A stretch of DNA of 64,000 nucleotides from Mycetohabitans endofungorum (GTDB taxonomy: Bacteria > Pseudomonadota > Gammaproteobacteria > Burkholderiales > Burkholderiaceae): the NCBI RefSeq assembly GCF_002927045.1, contig NZ_PRDW01000001.1:1-64000 (forward strand). Direction: 5' to 3'. Positions 8,693 to 18,565 of this stretch are shown here, one piece after another (within the stretch, counting starts at the first letter, position 1; each line of letters begins with the position of its first letter). The translations under genes and the position numbers were made by a program. The notes beneath the pieces were generated by a model, which searched no databases, was not told the origin of the DNA, and saw only the letters and a program-made list of their open reading frames with translations.

Positions 8693-8968
8693 TTACGCTG
8701 CAGCCTGCGCCAGACCCTTGATGGCAGCGGCCAGGCGGCTCTTGTGGCGAGCGGCCTTGTTCTTATGGATGATCTTCTTGTCGGCGATGATGTCCAGCGT
8801 CTTCGACGATTGCTTCAGCACCTCGGCAGCCTTTGCCTTGTCGCCGGATTCGATCGCCTTGCGCACGGCCTTGATCGCGGTACGCATTTTGGAGCGCAGC
8901 GCAGAATTGTGTGAATTGGCTTTCGCGGCCTGACGGGCACGCTTGCGAGCTTGTGCGGAGTTAGCCAT
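8693..8968 (-). CDS. rpsT: 30S ribosomal protein S20
   Basis: Primary 16S rRNA-binding protein of the small subunit. The 91-residue product is rich in lysine and alanine, starts [13 protein letters not shown] and has the [11 protein letters not shown] end typical of S20. It is transcribed alone and divergently from murJ. Confidence 0.97.
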   Translation of the reverse strand: MANSAQARKRARQAAKANSHNSALRSKMRTAIKAVRKAIESGDKAKAAEVLKQSSKTLDIIADKKIIHKNKAARHKSRLAAAIKGLAQAAA

Positions 8969-9197
8969 GACGGTTCCTTATCCTGTTTCCAGCGGTATTG
9001 GAGTATGAGCCGCGGGGAACGGTTGCCCGGCGGACTATCGAAACGGCGGATTATAACAATAAAACAACGGGATGCGCAATCGGCGCCCCCCTCCCGGATC
9101 GACCTAGGTAGAAGCGTCCGGTTAGCTGCAATGGCAACGGGCGCGGACGGCCCATTTACCATCGCCCCGGGGCCTGCCGCCATGAACCTGTCGCCTC

Positions 9198-9252
9198 GGA
9201 CCGTTGCCACGGGACCGCCGCCATAGACCGCCGCCACGGATCACTGTCACGA
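9198..9252. repeat. Degenerate 13-14-bp repeats in the rpsT-murJ gap
   Basis: Four related units (GGACCGTTGCCACG, GGACCGCCGCCATA, GACCGCCGCCACG, GATCACTGTCACG) follow one another. The 386-bp gap (8969-9354) also holds the rpsT leader and the murJ promoter; nothing else is seen. Confidence 0.55.
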
Positions 9253-9340
9253 GTCCCGGGGACGAGCAGCCACACCGCGCTGCCCTCGGTAAGCGCAGCT
9301 ACCGCAGCGTGCCGTGGTCGTGTCCGTCGTATAGGGTCCG

Positions 9341-9346
9341 TATAAT
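9341..9346 (+). promoter_or_regulatory. TATAAT -10 box just before murJ
   Basis: A perfect TATAAT ends 8 bp before the murJ ATG. A start about 7 nt downstream would leave almost no 5' leader. No strong -35 is visible. Confidence 0.4.
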
Positions 9347-9354
9347 GCCGCCGC

Positions 9355-10905
9355 ATGAATCTACTCCGCGCCCTCGTCACCGTCAGTGGCTTCACCTTGC
9401 TTTCCCGGATCACCGGATTGGCGCGTGAAACGCTGATTGCCCGCGCTTTTGGCGCCAGCTCGTACACCGACGCGTTCAATGTCGCGTTCCGTATCCCGAA
9501 TCTGCTGCGGCGACTGTCTGCTGAGGGCGCGTTTTCGCAGGCGTTCGTGCCGATCCTGGCCGAGTTCAAGAGCCAGAAGGGGCACGAGGCGACGCGTACG
9601 CTGGTCGACGCGACCGCCACCGTGCTGGCCTGGGTGCTGGTCGGCTTGTCGGTGCTGGGCATCGCCGGCTCCGGGTTCGTCGTGTGGGTGGTCGCATCGG
9701 GGTTGCGTCACGACGCTCAAGCGTTCGGACCTGCGGTGACGATGACGCGGATCATGTTTCCGTACATCGCGCTGATCTCGCTGACTTCGCTGGCCTCCGG
9801 CGTCTTGAATACTTATCGGAATTTTTCGCTGCCGGCATTTGCGCCTGTCCTGCTCAATGTTAGCTTCATCGTCGCGGCGTTGGTCGTTGCGCCGCGCTTG
9901 GATACCCCGATCTACGCGCTCGCTTTCGCGGTGTTGGCCGGCGGCGTGCTGCAGCTGTTCGTGCAACTGCCGGGGCTGAAACGCGTCCAGATGATGCCCC
10001 GGATCGGGCTCAATCCGGCCCGCGCGCTGGCCCACCCCGGGGTCAAGCGGGTCCTGTGGAAAATGATGCCTGCCAGCTTCGCGGTATCGGTCGCCCAGCT
10101 ATCATTGATCGTCAATACCAATATCGCTTCGCACCTGGCGCCCGGCAGCGTATCGTGGTTATCGTACGCGGATCGGCTAATGGAGTTCCCGACCGCGTTG
10201 CTGGGTGTCGCGCTCGGCACGATTCTGTTGCCCAGTTTATCTAAGGCGCACGCGGATGCCGATGCGGCGGAATACTCGGCGCTGCTCGACTGGGGCTTGC
10301 GGCTCACTTTCCTGCTGGCCGCCCCCAGTGCTGTCGCGCTGTTCGTCTACGCTGAACCCTTAACAGCCACGTTGTTCAATTATGGACGGTTCTCGGGCCA
10401 CGACGTCGTGATGGTGTCGCGTGCCCTGGCTGCCTATGGGGTGGGGTTGCTCGGGCTGATCTTGATCAAGATCCTTGCGCCCGGTTTTTATGCTAAACAG
10501 GACATCAAGACACCGGTGAAGATCGCGTTGGCGGTACTAGTCGTCACGCAATTGTGCAATGTCGTGTTCGTGCCCCATCTTGCACATGCGGGCTTGTCGC
10601 TAAGCATCGGCGTTGGTGCATGCGTGAATGCGCTGCTGCTGTTCGCCGGCTTGCGTCGGCGCTCGATCTACGTGCCATCGGCCGGATGGGGGCTGTTTTT
10701 CGTGCAGTTGGTCGGCGCGTGCCTTGTGCTTGCCGGCGTGATGCGCTGGTTCAACCAGTCGTTCGATTGGGTGGCACTGGGGCACCACCCGGGTATGCGC
10801 ATTGCAGCATTGGGTGCGACGCTGGTCATCCTTGCTGCGCTATATTTTGCCATGTTGTTTCTGATGGGCTTCAAATATGCATACTTCCGCCGCCGCGTGA
10901 AATAA
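9355..10905 (+). CDS. murJ: Lipid II flippase MurJ
   Basis: Inner-membrane MOP-superfamily protein that flips lipid II for peptidoglycan synthesis. 516 residues with about 14 hydrophobic segments. The N-terminal SRITGLARETLIARAFGAS, the FRIPNLLRRLSAEGAFSQAF block and the DRLMEFPTALLGVALGT segment are characteristic. The gene is followed after 7 bp by the sirB1-type gene, probably co-transcribed. The -10 box is unusually close to the start codon. Confidence 0.96.
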   Translation: MNLLRALVTVSGFTLLSRITGLARETLIARAFGASSYTDAFNVAFRIPNLLRRLSAEGAFSQAFVPILAEFKSQKGHEATRTLVDATATVLAWVLVGLSVLGIAGSGFVVWVVASGLRHDAQAFGPAVTMTRIMFPYIALISLTSLASGVLNTYRNFSLPAFAPVLLNVSFIVAALVVAPRLDTPIYALAFAVLAGGVLQLFVQLPGLKRVQMMPRIGLNPARALAHPGVKRVLWKMMPASFAVSVAQLSLIVNTNIASHLAPGSVSWLSYADRLMEFPTALLGVALGTILLPSLSKAHADADAAEYSALLDWGLRLTFLLAAPSAVALFVYAEPLTATLFNYGRFSGHDVVMVSRALAAYGVGLLGLILIKILAPGFYAKQDIKTPVKIALAVLVVTQLCNVVFVPHLAHAGLSLSIGVGACVNALLLFAGLRRRSIYVPSAGWGLFFVQLVGACLVLAGVMRWFNQSFDWVALGHHPGMRIAALGATLVILAALYFAMLFLMGFKYAYFRRRVK

Positions 10906-10912
10906 CGAGCTA

Positions 10913-11755
10913 ATGACAACTTCCCGAATACTCGATTTTTTCACCGCATTGGTCGCGCAGGACGAGAGCCTGCCGCTGACCGAAGCCGCCTTGTCGTTAG
11001 CGCAGGATGCCTATCCGGACCTGGACGTGCAGGGCACCCTCGCGGACATCGACGCGTTGGTGGTGCGGCTGCGTCGACGCTTGCCGCAGGGCGCCGACGT
11101 GACGCAGAAGTTGTCGGGGCTGAACCGCTTCTTCTTCCGGGAGTTGGGGTTTTGCGCGAACTTAAACGACTACTATGATCCGGACAATAGCCATCTGAAC
11201 ATGGTGCTCAAGAAGCGACGTGGCATTCCGATTTCGCTCGCCGTGATCTACTTGGAGATGGCCGGGCAGCTCGGATTACCCGTCAAGGGCGTGTCGTTTC
11301 CGGGTCACTTCCTGTTGCGGGCGACTATTGCGGCAGGCGAAGTGATGCTGGATCCGACGACCGGTGAGTCGTTGACCGAGTCGCGCATGGTCGAGATGCT
11401 CGAGCCGTATTTGGACAAAGGCGGGCAATCGATCGCCGGCACGCTGCACGCGCTGCTGCAACCGGCCACCGAGCGGGAGATCGTCGCGCGGATGTTGCGT
11501 AACCTGAAAACGATCTACCTGCAGACCGAACGCTGGCAACGGCTGCTGGCCGTCCAACAACGACTCGTCATCCTGCTGCCGGAGAGCATCGAGGAAGTCC
11601 GCGATCGCGGCTTCGCGTATGCGCGGCTGGACTATCTGCGACCTGCCCTGGAGGATTTGGAGCGCTATCTGGAGCAGGAGCCCGACGCGGCCGATGCGAC
11701 TGTCATCGAGTCGCAATTGCAAGAGTTGCGCCAGCGGACGCGGCGCGGCGATTGA
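10913..11755 (+). CDS. SirB1 family protein (transglutaminase-like with TPR)
   Basis: 280 residues. The N-terminal two-thirds is the SirB1/transglutaminase-like domain (FFRELGFCANLNDYYDPDNS, then KRRGIPISLAVIYLEMAGQLGLPVKGV and FPGHFLLR); the C-terminal third looks like tetratricopeptide helices (LRPALEDLERYLEQEPDA). The cysteine, histidine and aspartate (C in FCAN, H in PGHF, DPTTGE) sit as in transglutaminase-like folds. The cellular role is not established. It lies directly behind murJ. Confidence 0.88.
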   Translation: MTTSRILDFFTALVAQDESLPLTEAALSLAQDAYPDLDVQGTLADIDALVVRLRRRLPQGADVTQKLSGLNRFFFRELGFCANLNDYYDPDNSHLNMVLKKRRGIPISLAVIYLEMAGQLGLPVKGVSFPGHFLLRATIAAGEVMLDPTTGESLTESRMVEMLEPYLDKGGQSIAGTLHALLQPATEREIVARMLRNLKTIYLQTERWQRLLAVQQRLVILLPESIEEVRDRGFAYARLDYLRPALEDLERYLEQEPDAADATVIESQLQELRQRTRRGD

Positions 11756-11825
11756 CGTTCCGACGCGGCAGCAACCGGTCCGGCCTCGGTCGCGGGCGCG
11801 CGCAGGTGACTGCGGTTGCAATGAG

Positions 11826-11897
11826 TTATTTCGGCTGCACCGGTTACTTCGATTGCACGGGTTACTTCAGCTGCACCGGTTATTTCGGCTGCATCCG
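11826..11897. repeat. Four 18-bp tandem repeats running into the SDR gene 3' end
   Basis: Four units of the form TTAYTTCRRYTGCACCGG stand head to tail. The last unit (from 11880) contains the stop and final codons of the SDR gene on the minus strand; the other three lie just downstream of that stop. The repeat therefore appears to be a multiplied copy of the gene's own 3' end. Confidence 0.85.
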
Positions 11898-12638
11898 GAT
11901 CGCGCCGTCAAGCCGGATCACTTCACCGTTGAGCATGGGATTGTCCAGAATCTGCTTGACTAGCATCGCATATTCGGACGGCTTACCGAGCCGGGGCGGG
12001 AATGGCGCCATCGCGCCGAGCGCATGCTGGAGTTCTTTGGGCATGCCTAGTAACATCGGCGTCTCGAAGATGCCGGGGGCGATCGTCATGACACGGATTG
12101 CGCTGCGCGATAGGTCGCGAGCAACCGGCAGCGTCATCCCGACGACGCCGCCCTTGGATGCCGCATAGGCGGCCTGGCCGATCTGGCCATCGAAAGCGGC
12201 GACCGATGCGGTGTTCACGATGACCCCGCGCTCGCCATGCTCATTGGGCGGGTTGGTCGACATCGCGGCGGCCGCAAGCCGGATCATGTTAAACGTGCCG
12301 ATCAGGTTCACGCCAATCGTCTTGGCGAACAGATCGAGCGGATGCGGGCCGTCCTTGCCAACGGTCTTGGCCGCCGGCGCGATGCCCGCGCAATTGACCA
12401 GGCCGCGCAACGTTCCAAGCCGTATGGCGGTCTCGATCACGGCGCGTGCGTCGTCCTCGCGCGACACGTCGCACTTGACGAAGCGGCCATCGAGTTGGTC
12501 GGCGAGCGCCTGGCCCGCCGCCTTGTTCAGGTCGGCGATGACCGGCTTGCCGCCGTGCTCGGCCAGCATCCGGGCTGTGCCCGCGCCCAAGCCCGAGGCG
12601 CCACCCGTGATGACAAAAACGTTGTCGCGGATCTGCAT
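11880..12638 (-). CDS. SDR-family 3-hydroxyacyl-CoA dehydrogenase (HSD17B10-like)
   Basis: 252-residue short-chain dehydrogenase. The NAD motif TGGASGLG (about 11-18), acidic residue IADLN, NCAG (in place of NNAG) and the catalytic Ser-Tyr-Lys (NTAS, then YAASKGG) are present. The [14 protein letters not shown] block and [14 protein letters not shown] fit type II 3-hydroxyacyl-CoA dehydrogenases, which act in fatty acid or branched-chain amino acid degradation. Its last codons form one unit of an 18-bp tandem array. Confidence 0.88.
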   Translation of the reverse strand: MQIRDNVFVITGGASGLGAGTARMLAEHGGKPVIADLNKAAGQALADQLDGRFVKCDVSREDDARAVIETAIRLGTLRGLVNCAGIAPAAKTVGKDGPHPLDLFAKTIGVNLIGTFNMIRLAAAAMSTNPPNEHGERGVIVNTASVAAFDGQIGQAAYAASKGGVVGMTLPVARDLSRSAIRVMTIAPGIFETPMLLGMPKELQHALGAMAPFPPRLGKPSEYAMLVKQILDNPMLNGEVIRLDGAIRMQPK

Positions 12639-12717
12639 GTCGAGGGTCTCCTGCTGTCGATACGCGTGCAGCCTCGTGAGCCGCGCCGCATGTGCGGCGC
12701 CACGGTCGTGGCGATCG

Positions 12718-12777
12718 TAGATCGTTATGTCCTGGATCGTTGTGTTTTGGACCGTTGTATCTTGGATCGCGCTGTTC
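12718..12777. repeat. Four 15-bp degenerate tandem repeats downstream of adk
   Basis: Four successive 15-mers (TAGATCGTTATGTCC, TGGATCGTTGTGTTT, TGGACCGTTGTATCT, TGGATCGCGCTGTTC) fill the short space between the SDR gene leader and the 3' end of adk. Confidence 0.75.
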
Positions 12778-12785
12778 TGTGCCGG

Positions 12786-13496
<711 letters not shown>

Positions 13497-13643
13497 TCAG
13501 CGTCGCACGCGAATCTGACTGCAGCCTGACGCACGGTGCGTATGCGCGGCAGACAACTCGTCGCCAATGGGCGCCGTATATGCCGCCTGTCGCTACCGGG
13601 CGCGTGGCATAAGCGCCCGATTATGCCACGCGGCGCGCGATCC

Positions 13644-14459
13644 TCAGCCTCGTCGAGCGAGAATCGCGCGAACTCGCTCCAGGTCCGCCGGCGTGTCGAC
13701 ACCAGGCGGCGGCGCGTGTGGCGTAAGCAACACCGCGATCCGTTCCCCATGCCATATCGCCCGCAGTTGCTCGAGTGCCTCGGCGATTTCGACCGGCGCC
13801 TGCGAAAGCTCGGGGTAGCGGCGCAGGAAGCCAGCCCGGTATGCGTACAGGCCGATGTGACGATGTACCGCAGTACTCGGCGCCGGCAGCCGCGCGATGT
13901 CGACCACGGGCGCCGCGCCATCCTTCGGGCTCCATTGCGGCTGGTACGCATCGCGTGACCACGGGATCGGCGCGCGAGAAAAATACAGTGCGATACCGCG
14001 GGCATCGAGGACCACCTTCACGATGTTCGGATTAAAGACCTCTGCCGGATCGGCGATCGGATGGGCGGCGGTGGCAATCGCACAATCAGGATTGGCGGCC
14101 AGGTGCGCGGCGACGCCGGCGACCAGCCGCGGCTCGATCAGCGGTTCATCGCCTTGCACATTGACCACCAGTGCGTCGTCGGGCAGACGGCAGGTGTGGA
14201 CCACTTCGGCCAGCCGGTCGGTGCCGGTCGGATGGTCGGTGCGGGTCAGCAGCGCCTCGATGCCATGCGCTCGGCACGCATTGAGCACGACTTCGGCGTC
14301 GGTGGCGATCAACACGCGGCTCGCGCCTGACGCGCGGGCCTGCTCGGCCACGTGTATCACCATGGGCTTGCCGGCTAGGTCGGCGAGCGGCTTGCCCGGC
14401 AGACGGGTGGACGCGAGGCGGGCCGGAACGACGACGATGAATGGAACTGCGGCGTGCAT
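13644..14459 (-). CDS. kdsB: 3-deoxy-manno-octulosonate cytidylyltransferase
   Basis: Activates KDO with CTP for lipid A core synthesis. The 271-residue protein contains [14 protein letters not shown] near the start, NVQGDEPLI and ARPIPWSRD-like [10 protein letters not shown] start at ATG 14459 (MHAAVPF); the longer ORF would add 19 arginine-rich residues that overlap the preceding gene. The gene sits 4 bp behind the Trm112-type gene, in the order lpxK-Trm112-kdsB-adk. Confidence 0.95.
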   Translation of the reverse strand: MHAAVPFIVVVPARLASTRLPGKPLADLAGKPMVIHVAEQARASGASRVLIATDAEVVLNACRAHGIEALLTRTDHPTGTDRLAEVVHTCRLPDDALVVNVQGDEPLIEPRLVAGVAAHLAANPDCAIATAAHPIADPAEVFNPNIVKVVLDARGIALYFSRAPIPWSRDAYQPQWSPKDGAAPVVDIARLPAPSTAVHRHIGLYAYRAGFLRRYPELSQAPVEIAEALEQLRAIWHGERIAVLLTPHAPPPGVDTPADLERVRAILARRG

Positions 14460-14463
14460 CGGA

Positions 14464-14658
14464 TCAGTTGCCGGCCGGCTCGACCGGCGTGCCTTCGACC
14501 GTCTGGCGCGCCTCATCGACCAGCATCACTGGAATGCCGTCGCGGATCGGATACGCGAGCTTATCGGCATGGCAAATCAGTTCCTGTGCGTTGCGATCAT
14601 GGTGCAGAGGCCCCTTGCACAACGGGCAGACGAGGATTTCAAGCAGGCGAGCGTCCAC
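14464..14658 (-). CDS. Trm112/YcaR family zinc-ribbon-like protein
   Basis: 64 residues starting [17 protein letters not shown] after a GTG start, with one CPLC pair and a second lone cysteine (LICHA), plus [11 protein letters not shown], all as in Trm112-like proteins. The function in bacteria is unclear; eukaryotic relatives activate methyltransferases. I choose GTG 14658 because the family starts (M)DxRLLEIL. That start lies inside the last codons of lpxK, so the two genes overlap by 20 bp and are probably translationally coupled. Confidence 0.88.
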   Translation of the reverse strand: MDARLLEILVCPLCKGPLHHDRNAQELICHADKLAYPIRDGIPVMLVDEARQTVEGTPVEPAGN

Positions 14659-15670
14659 GAAGTTTCTCCACAACGAGCGCAATCAGGCGAGGGTCGAGCG
14701 TGGCGTCGACGGGCACCGCCCATAGACGTGAATCACGCCAAGCCGTGCATTTTACCGCATCCTTTTCGGTGATCAGGATCGCATCGGCTGTATCGGTCAT
14801 GAACGGGTTCTCATCGAAAGGATAGTGGTCGGGCAGCGCGCGTGTCGCGGGCGCGAGGCCGCTCGCACGCAGTGTCGCGAAGAAACGCTCCGGCGCGCCG
14901 ATGCCGGCAGCGGCCAGCACGCGCTCGCCGGCGAACTGCGCTAGCGGCCGGCGCAGGTGTGGATTATCCAGGTGCCATGCGTCGGCGGGCTGCAGCGTCA
15001 GCGCGAAAGTCGACGGCCACGGCGGCAGGCTGCGCCCGTCAGGGTTGTTGATCAACGTTGCGTCGCGGACGCGACTCAGCGGTTCGCGCAGCGGCCCGGC
15101 GGGCAGCAGGAACCCGTTGCCCCCTAGTCGGTGGTCGAAAACCACCAGCTCGATGTCGCGCGCGAGCCGATAGTGCTGCAGGCCGTCGTCGCTGACGATG
15201 ACATCCACTTCCCAATGAGCTTGCACCAGCGCGCTGGCGGCCGCGACTCGGTCCGGACAGACCCACACGGGCACCCCGGTGCGGCGAGCGATCAGTAGCG
15301 GCTCATCGCCCGCCAGCGCAGGCGACGACGCGGAGCTGACCGCGGTGGGCCGCACGATGCGCGCGCCATAGCCGCGCGACACTACGCCAGGCGTGAAGCC
15401 TGCATCGCGCAACGCCTCGATCAGCGCGATGACGGTTGGCGTCTTGCCGGTGCCGCCGACCGTCACGTTGCCCACCACCACGACCGGTACGTTGATGTAC
15501 CACGTCTTGCACCAGCCGCGCGCATACGCGAGCCGGCGCAGCGCGCAGACGGCGGCAAACAACTGGGACAAGGGCCATAGCGTGTACGCGAGCATGCCAC
15601 GGCGCTGCCATTCACGCGAGAACATATGCTCGAGACGGGCGATGATGGCACGGGGCAGTGGCATAGGCAT
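14639..15670 (-). CDS. lpxK: Tetraacyldisaccharide 4'-kinase
   Basis: Inner-membrane kinase that phosphorylates the lipid A precursor at the 4' position. The N-terminal hydrophobic helix is followed by P-loop [12 protein letters not shown] (about 67-78) and the [12 protein letters not shown] block; ITEKDAVKC occurs near the end. The start is uncertain: ATG 15670 or 15664 gives 343 or 341 residues, near family length, while the open frame continues far upstream without homology. No clear ribosome site is visible. The 412-bp stretch upstream (15671-16082) has no gene; many relatives carry exbBD here. Confidence 0.93.
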   Translation of the reverse strand: MPMPLPRAIIARLEHMFSREWQRRGMLAYTLWPLSQLFAAVCALRRLAYARGWCKTWYINVPVVVVGNVTVGGTGKTPTVIALIEALRDAGFTPGVVSRGYGARIVRPTAVSSASSPALAGDEPLLIARRTGVPVWVCPDRVAAASALVQAHWEVDVIVSDDGLQHYRLARDIELVVFDHRLGGNGFLLPAGPLREPLSRVRDATLINNPDGRSLPPWPSTFALTLQPADAWHLDNPHLRRPLAQFAGERVLAAAGIGAPERFFATLRASGLAPATRALPDHYPFDENPFMTDTADAILITEKDAVKCTAWRDSRLWAVPVDATLDPRLIALVVEKLRGRSPA

Positions 15671-15847
15671 GGCGGTGGTACGCAGATGGAGTAGGGCGTC
15701 GGACAACGGCACGGCAGGCCACAACTCTAACGTGGCACAGGCGTGCGCGGCAAGCCGGCTGAAAGGCCGGACCGGGCCGATGCTCGCACGGGGACGCTGA
15801 TCACTTGTCCATAATGGGTTAGATGCCGGCATACTATCCCCAATTAT

Positions 15848-15856
15848 TGTGGATAA
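15848..15856. other. DnaA-box-like 9-mer in the lpxK-xseA gap
   Basis: TGTGGATAA, the complement of the consensus TTATCCACA, occurs once in the 412-bp intergenic region. A single box without clustering or an AT-rich unwinding element does not make an origin; I report it only as the one recognisable motif in this gap. Confidence 0.3.
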
Positions 15857-16082
15857 CTTTGTGGGAATCTCGGGGTTATCGCCGGTAAGCCCATGGGGCG
15901 GAAAGTTTTTCAGTGACTTGCTGCCAACTGGGGCAGTGTACAAAGTCTTGCGTGGCAAAGGTTTGACGCTCCCGTGCGGGGACGGCCGGCCGGTGCGGCA
16001 CAAAGACCGGTAGAATCGACTGTGTGGACAGCTGCGGCCCCGCCGGGTCGTAGCGGATCCTCCCGTCCCCCAATACCGCCCG

Positions 16083-17459
16083 ATGACAGCAGAATTTTCC
16101 CCCTCGACCCCCTTTGTCGGCGGCGACGCGGTGATTCCCGTGTCCGCCTTGAATCGCGCGATCGGCACCCTGCTCGAGCGTGCGTTTGCGCTCGCCTGGA
16201 TCGCCGGCGAAGTCTCGAATTTTACGCGGGCAGCCAGTGGCCATTGGTATTTCTCGATCAAGGACGATTGTGCGCAGATTCGTTGCGTGATGTTCCGTGG
16301 CCGTGCCCAATATGCACAGTTCACGCCGCGCGAGGGCGACCGGATCGAGGTTCGCGCCACGGTGACGATGTACGAGCCGCGCGGCGAGTTGCAACTGAAC
16401 GTGGAGGCGGTCCGACGCACCGGGCAGGGCCGGCTGTACGAAGCGTTTCTGAAGCTGAAAGCACAGCTTGAGGCCGAGGGCCTGTTCGCCGCTGAGCGCA
16501 AGCGCGCGTTGCCGTCGCACCCGCGGACCATCGGTATCGTCACGTCGCTGCAAGCTGCGGCGCTGCGCGACGTGTTGACCACGCTTGCACGGCGTGCCCC
16601 GCATGTGCCGGTCATCGTCTACCCGGCGCCGGTGCAGGGCGCTGATGCGGCCGCGCGCGTCGCGGCGATGATCGGCACGGCCAACCGCCGTGCCGAAGTC
16701 GATGTGCTGATCGTGTGCCGCGGCGGTGGTTCGATCGAGGACTTGTGGGCGTTCAACGACGAATCGCTCGCGCGGGCAATCGCCTCTAGTGTGTTGCCGA
16801 TCGTGTCCGGCGTCGGGCACGAAACCGATTTCACGATTGCCGACTTCGCCGCTGATGTCCGCGCGCCGACGCCGACGGCGGCAGCGGAACTGGTCAGTGC
16901 GCAGCGCACCGTGCTATTGCGCGAGTTGGACCATCGCCACGCGGCGCTGGCGCGTGGCTTCGGCCGGATGATGGAGCGGCGCGCGCAGCAGTTGGACTGG
17001 CTTGCGCGCCGGCTCGTGAGCCCGGCCGAGCGGATCGCCAGGCAGCGCCAGCACCTGCGGCAACTGTCGCTGCGGTTGTGCTCGGCCGGCGCGCGTCCGG
17101 TGCGGGATGCGCGCGCGCAGCTGACAATGGTCCAGTTGCGCTGGCAGCGCAGCCGGCCCGACATGGAGCGGGCGTCCGAACGTGTGCAGCGGCTCGGGCA
17201 GCGCCTGCGCGATGCACTGCGCAGGCAGCACGAGCGTCGACGCGCGCAGGTATCCGAGCTGGCTGCTCGCACCGAGTTGCTCAGTCCGCGGCGCACGCTG
17301 GAGCGCGGCTATGCGGCGCTGATCGACCCGCACAGCGGCGCGGCGGTGCGCGCGCCGGACGCGCTCAACCCGGGTAGCCGCGTAACGGTGCACCTCGCGC
17401 ACGGCAGCGCGGATCTTGGCATTGCGCACGTGCAGCCTCGCCTGGATGAGGAATTCTAG
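16083..17459 (+). CDS. xseA: Exodeoxyribonuclease VII large subunit
   Basis: 458 residues. The N-terminal OB-fold ([23 protein letters not shown] to about residue 110) is followed by the nuclease domain with [33 protein letters not shown] and [20 protein letters not shown], and then a long arginine-rich coiled coil and [12 protein letters not shown]. It degrades single-stranded DNA with XseB, which is not in this window. Arginine codon density is very high in the coiled coil. Confidence 0.96.
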   Translation: MTAEFSPSTPFVGGDAVIPVSALNRAIGTLLERAFALAWIAGEVSNFTRAASGHWYFSIKDDCAQIRCVMFRGRAQYAQFTPREGDRIEVRATVTMYEPRGELQLNVEAVRRTGQGRLYEAFLKLKAQLEAEGLFAAERKRALPSHPRTIGIVTSLQAAALRDVLTTLARRAPHVPVIVYPAPVQGADAAARVAAMIGTANRRAEVDVLIVCRGGGSIEDLWAFNDESLARAIASSVLPIVSGVGHETDFTIADFAADVRAPTPTAAAELVSAQRTVLLRELDHRHAALARGFGRMMERRAQQLDWLARRLVSPAERIARQRQHLRQLSLRLCSAGARPVRDARAQLTMVQLRWQRSRPDMERASERVQRLGQRLRDALRRQHERRRAQVSELAARTELLSPRRTLERGYAALIDPHSGAAVRAPDALNPGSRVTVHLAHGSADLGIAHVQPRLDEEF

Positions 17460-17572
17460 GGCGGCGTCGGCGCTATCGGCGCTGACTGTTGCGCAGGATC
17501 GCGCATTGCCGAGCAGTTCTGACTCATTTACAGGAACAAGCAAAGTAATGCTGCGCATAAAGGGCCGACGAT

Positions 17573-17601
17573 TTGCGAGGTTATTCCAACTCACCTAGAA
17601 T
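17573..17601 (+). promoter_or_regulatory. Sigma-70-type promoter of sodB
   Basis: TTGCGA and TAGAAT are separated by exactly 17 bp, 60 bp before the sodB start codon. Confidence 0.6.
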
Positions 17602-17661
17602 CGAGTGCTCGGCAGCATGACTCTCCCTGGTCCCCAATCCGTTATAAAGGAAGTTTGCACC

Positions 17662-18246
17662 ATGGCACAACATACGCTCCCCCCCCTGCCGTTCGCGAAG
17701 AATGCGCTGGCTCCGCACATCTCGGAAGAGACGCTGGAATTCCACTACGGCAAACACCACCAGGCCTATGTGACGAACCTGAACAACCTGATCCCGGGTA
17801 CGGAGTTCGAGAACCTGTCGCTGGAGGAGATCGTCAAGAAATCGTCAGGCGGCATCTTCAACAACGCAGCACAAGTGTGGAACCACACTTTTTTCTGGAA
17901 CAGTCTGTCGCCGCAGGGCGGCGGCGCGCCGACCGGCAAGCTCGGTGACGCGATCAACGCGAAGTGGGGCTCGTACGACGCATTTAAGGAAGCTTTCACA
18001 AAGGTGGCGGTCGGCACGTTCGGCTCGGGCTGGGCCTGGCTCGTGAAGAAGGCCGATGGCTCACTGGACATCGTTTCGACCAGCAACGCCGCTACGCCGC
18101 TGACGACCGACGCCACGCCGTTACTGACGTTGGACGTCTGGGAGCACGCGTACTACATCGACTATCGCAACGCACGTCCGAAGTTTGTCGAGGCGTTCTG
18201 GAACGTTGTGAACTGGGATTTCGCCGCCAAGAACTTCAGCGTGTGA
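17662..18246 (+). CDS. sodB: Superoxide dismutase, iron type
   Basis: Cytoplasmic enzyme that disproportionates superoxide. 194 residues with the four metal ligands His28, His75, Asp158 and His162; glutamine in NNAAQVWNH (Q71) marks the Fe-type. [16 protein letters not shown] is complete. I start at ATG 17662 after a GGAAG ribosome site. A GC-only hairpin follows the stop. Confidence 0.97.
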   Translation: MAQHTLPPLPFAKNALAPHISEETLEFHYGKHHQAYVTNLNNLIPGTEFENLSLEEIVKKSSGGIFNNAAQVWNHTFFWNSLSPQGGGAPTGKLGDAINAKWGSYDAFKEAFTKVAVGTFGSGWAWLVKKADGSLDIVSTSNAATPLTTDATPLLTLDVWEHAYYIDYRNARPKFVEAFWNVVNWDFAAKNFSV

Positions 18247-18251
18247 GGCTC

Positions 18252-18272
18252 GCGCGCGGCATCGCCGCGCGC
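18252..18272 (+). terminator. GC-only hairpin after sodB
   Basis: A perfect 9-bp stem GCGCGCGGC/GCCGCGCGC with an ATC loop lies 6 bp after the sodB stop. There is no T-run, so termination would need help. The rest of the gap to 18565 shows no gene. Confidence 0.4.
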
Positions 18273-18565
18273 GTAGTGACGCGTGGTACCCGATCGCGCG
18301 CCTTCGTCATCAGGGGCTGGGCGAGCCGGCCGGAAGGTCGATGGGATGCTTTAGAAGGTGTCGTAAGCTCAATACCGCAGGTTCGCGTCCTGCTCACAAT
18401 CGCAGCATAGCGGCATGTAGACTGTCAGCAAGTTCCGTGCGAAGCAATACGCCGGCGCGGCGTAGGCAGCACGCGGTGCCGGCGTCGGGCGGCGCACCGT
18501 TGCGATGCGTACACGTGGGGGAGGGCGTTGCGCGGTGCGCGGCGTGCACGCAGCCCGTGCGCTGC

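Noticed and set aside
15848-15856. Chromosomal origin at the DnaA box.
   Set aside because: Single box, no dnaA/dnaN nearby, no AT-rich element.
15876-16820. Minus-strand ORF (314 codons) over the xseA start.
   Set aside because: Overlaps a certain gene and reads as low-complexity Arg/His-rich sequence.
18377-18393. T-arm-like hairpin GCAGG-TTCGCGT-CCTGC, suggestive of a tRNA fragment or att site.
   Set aside because: No matching acceptor, D or anticodon arm upstream, and no CCA or matching 5' strand; a chance hairpin is simpler.
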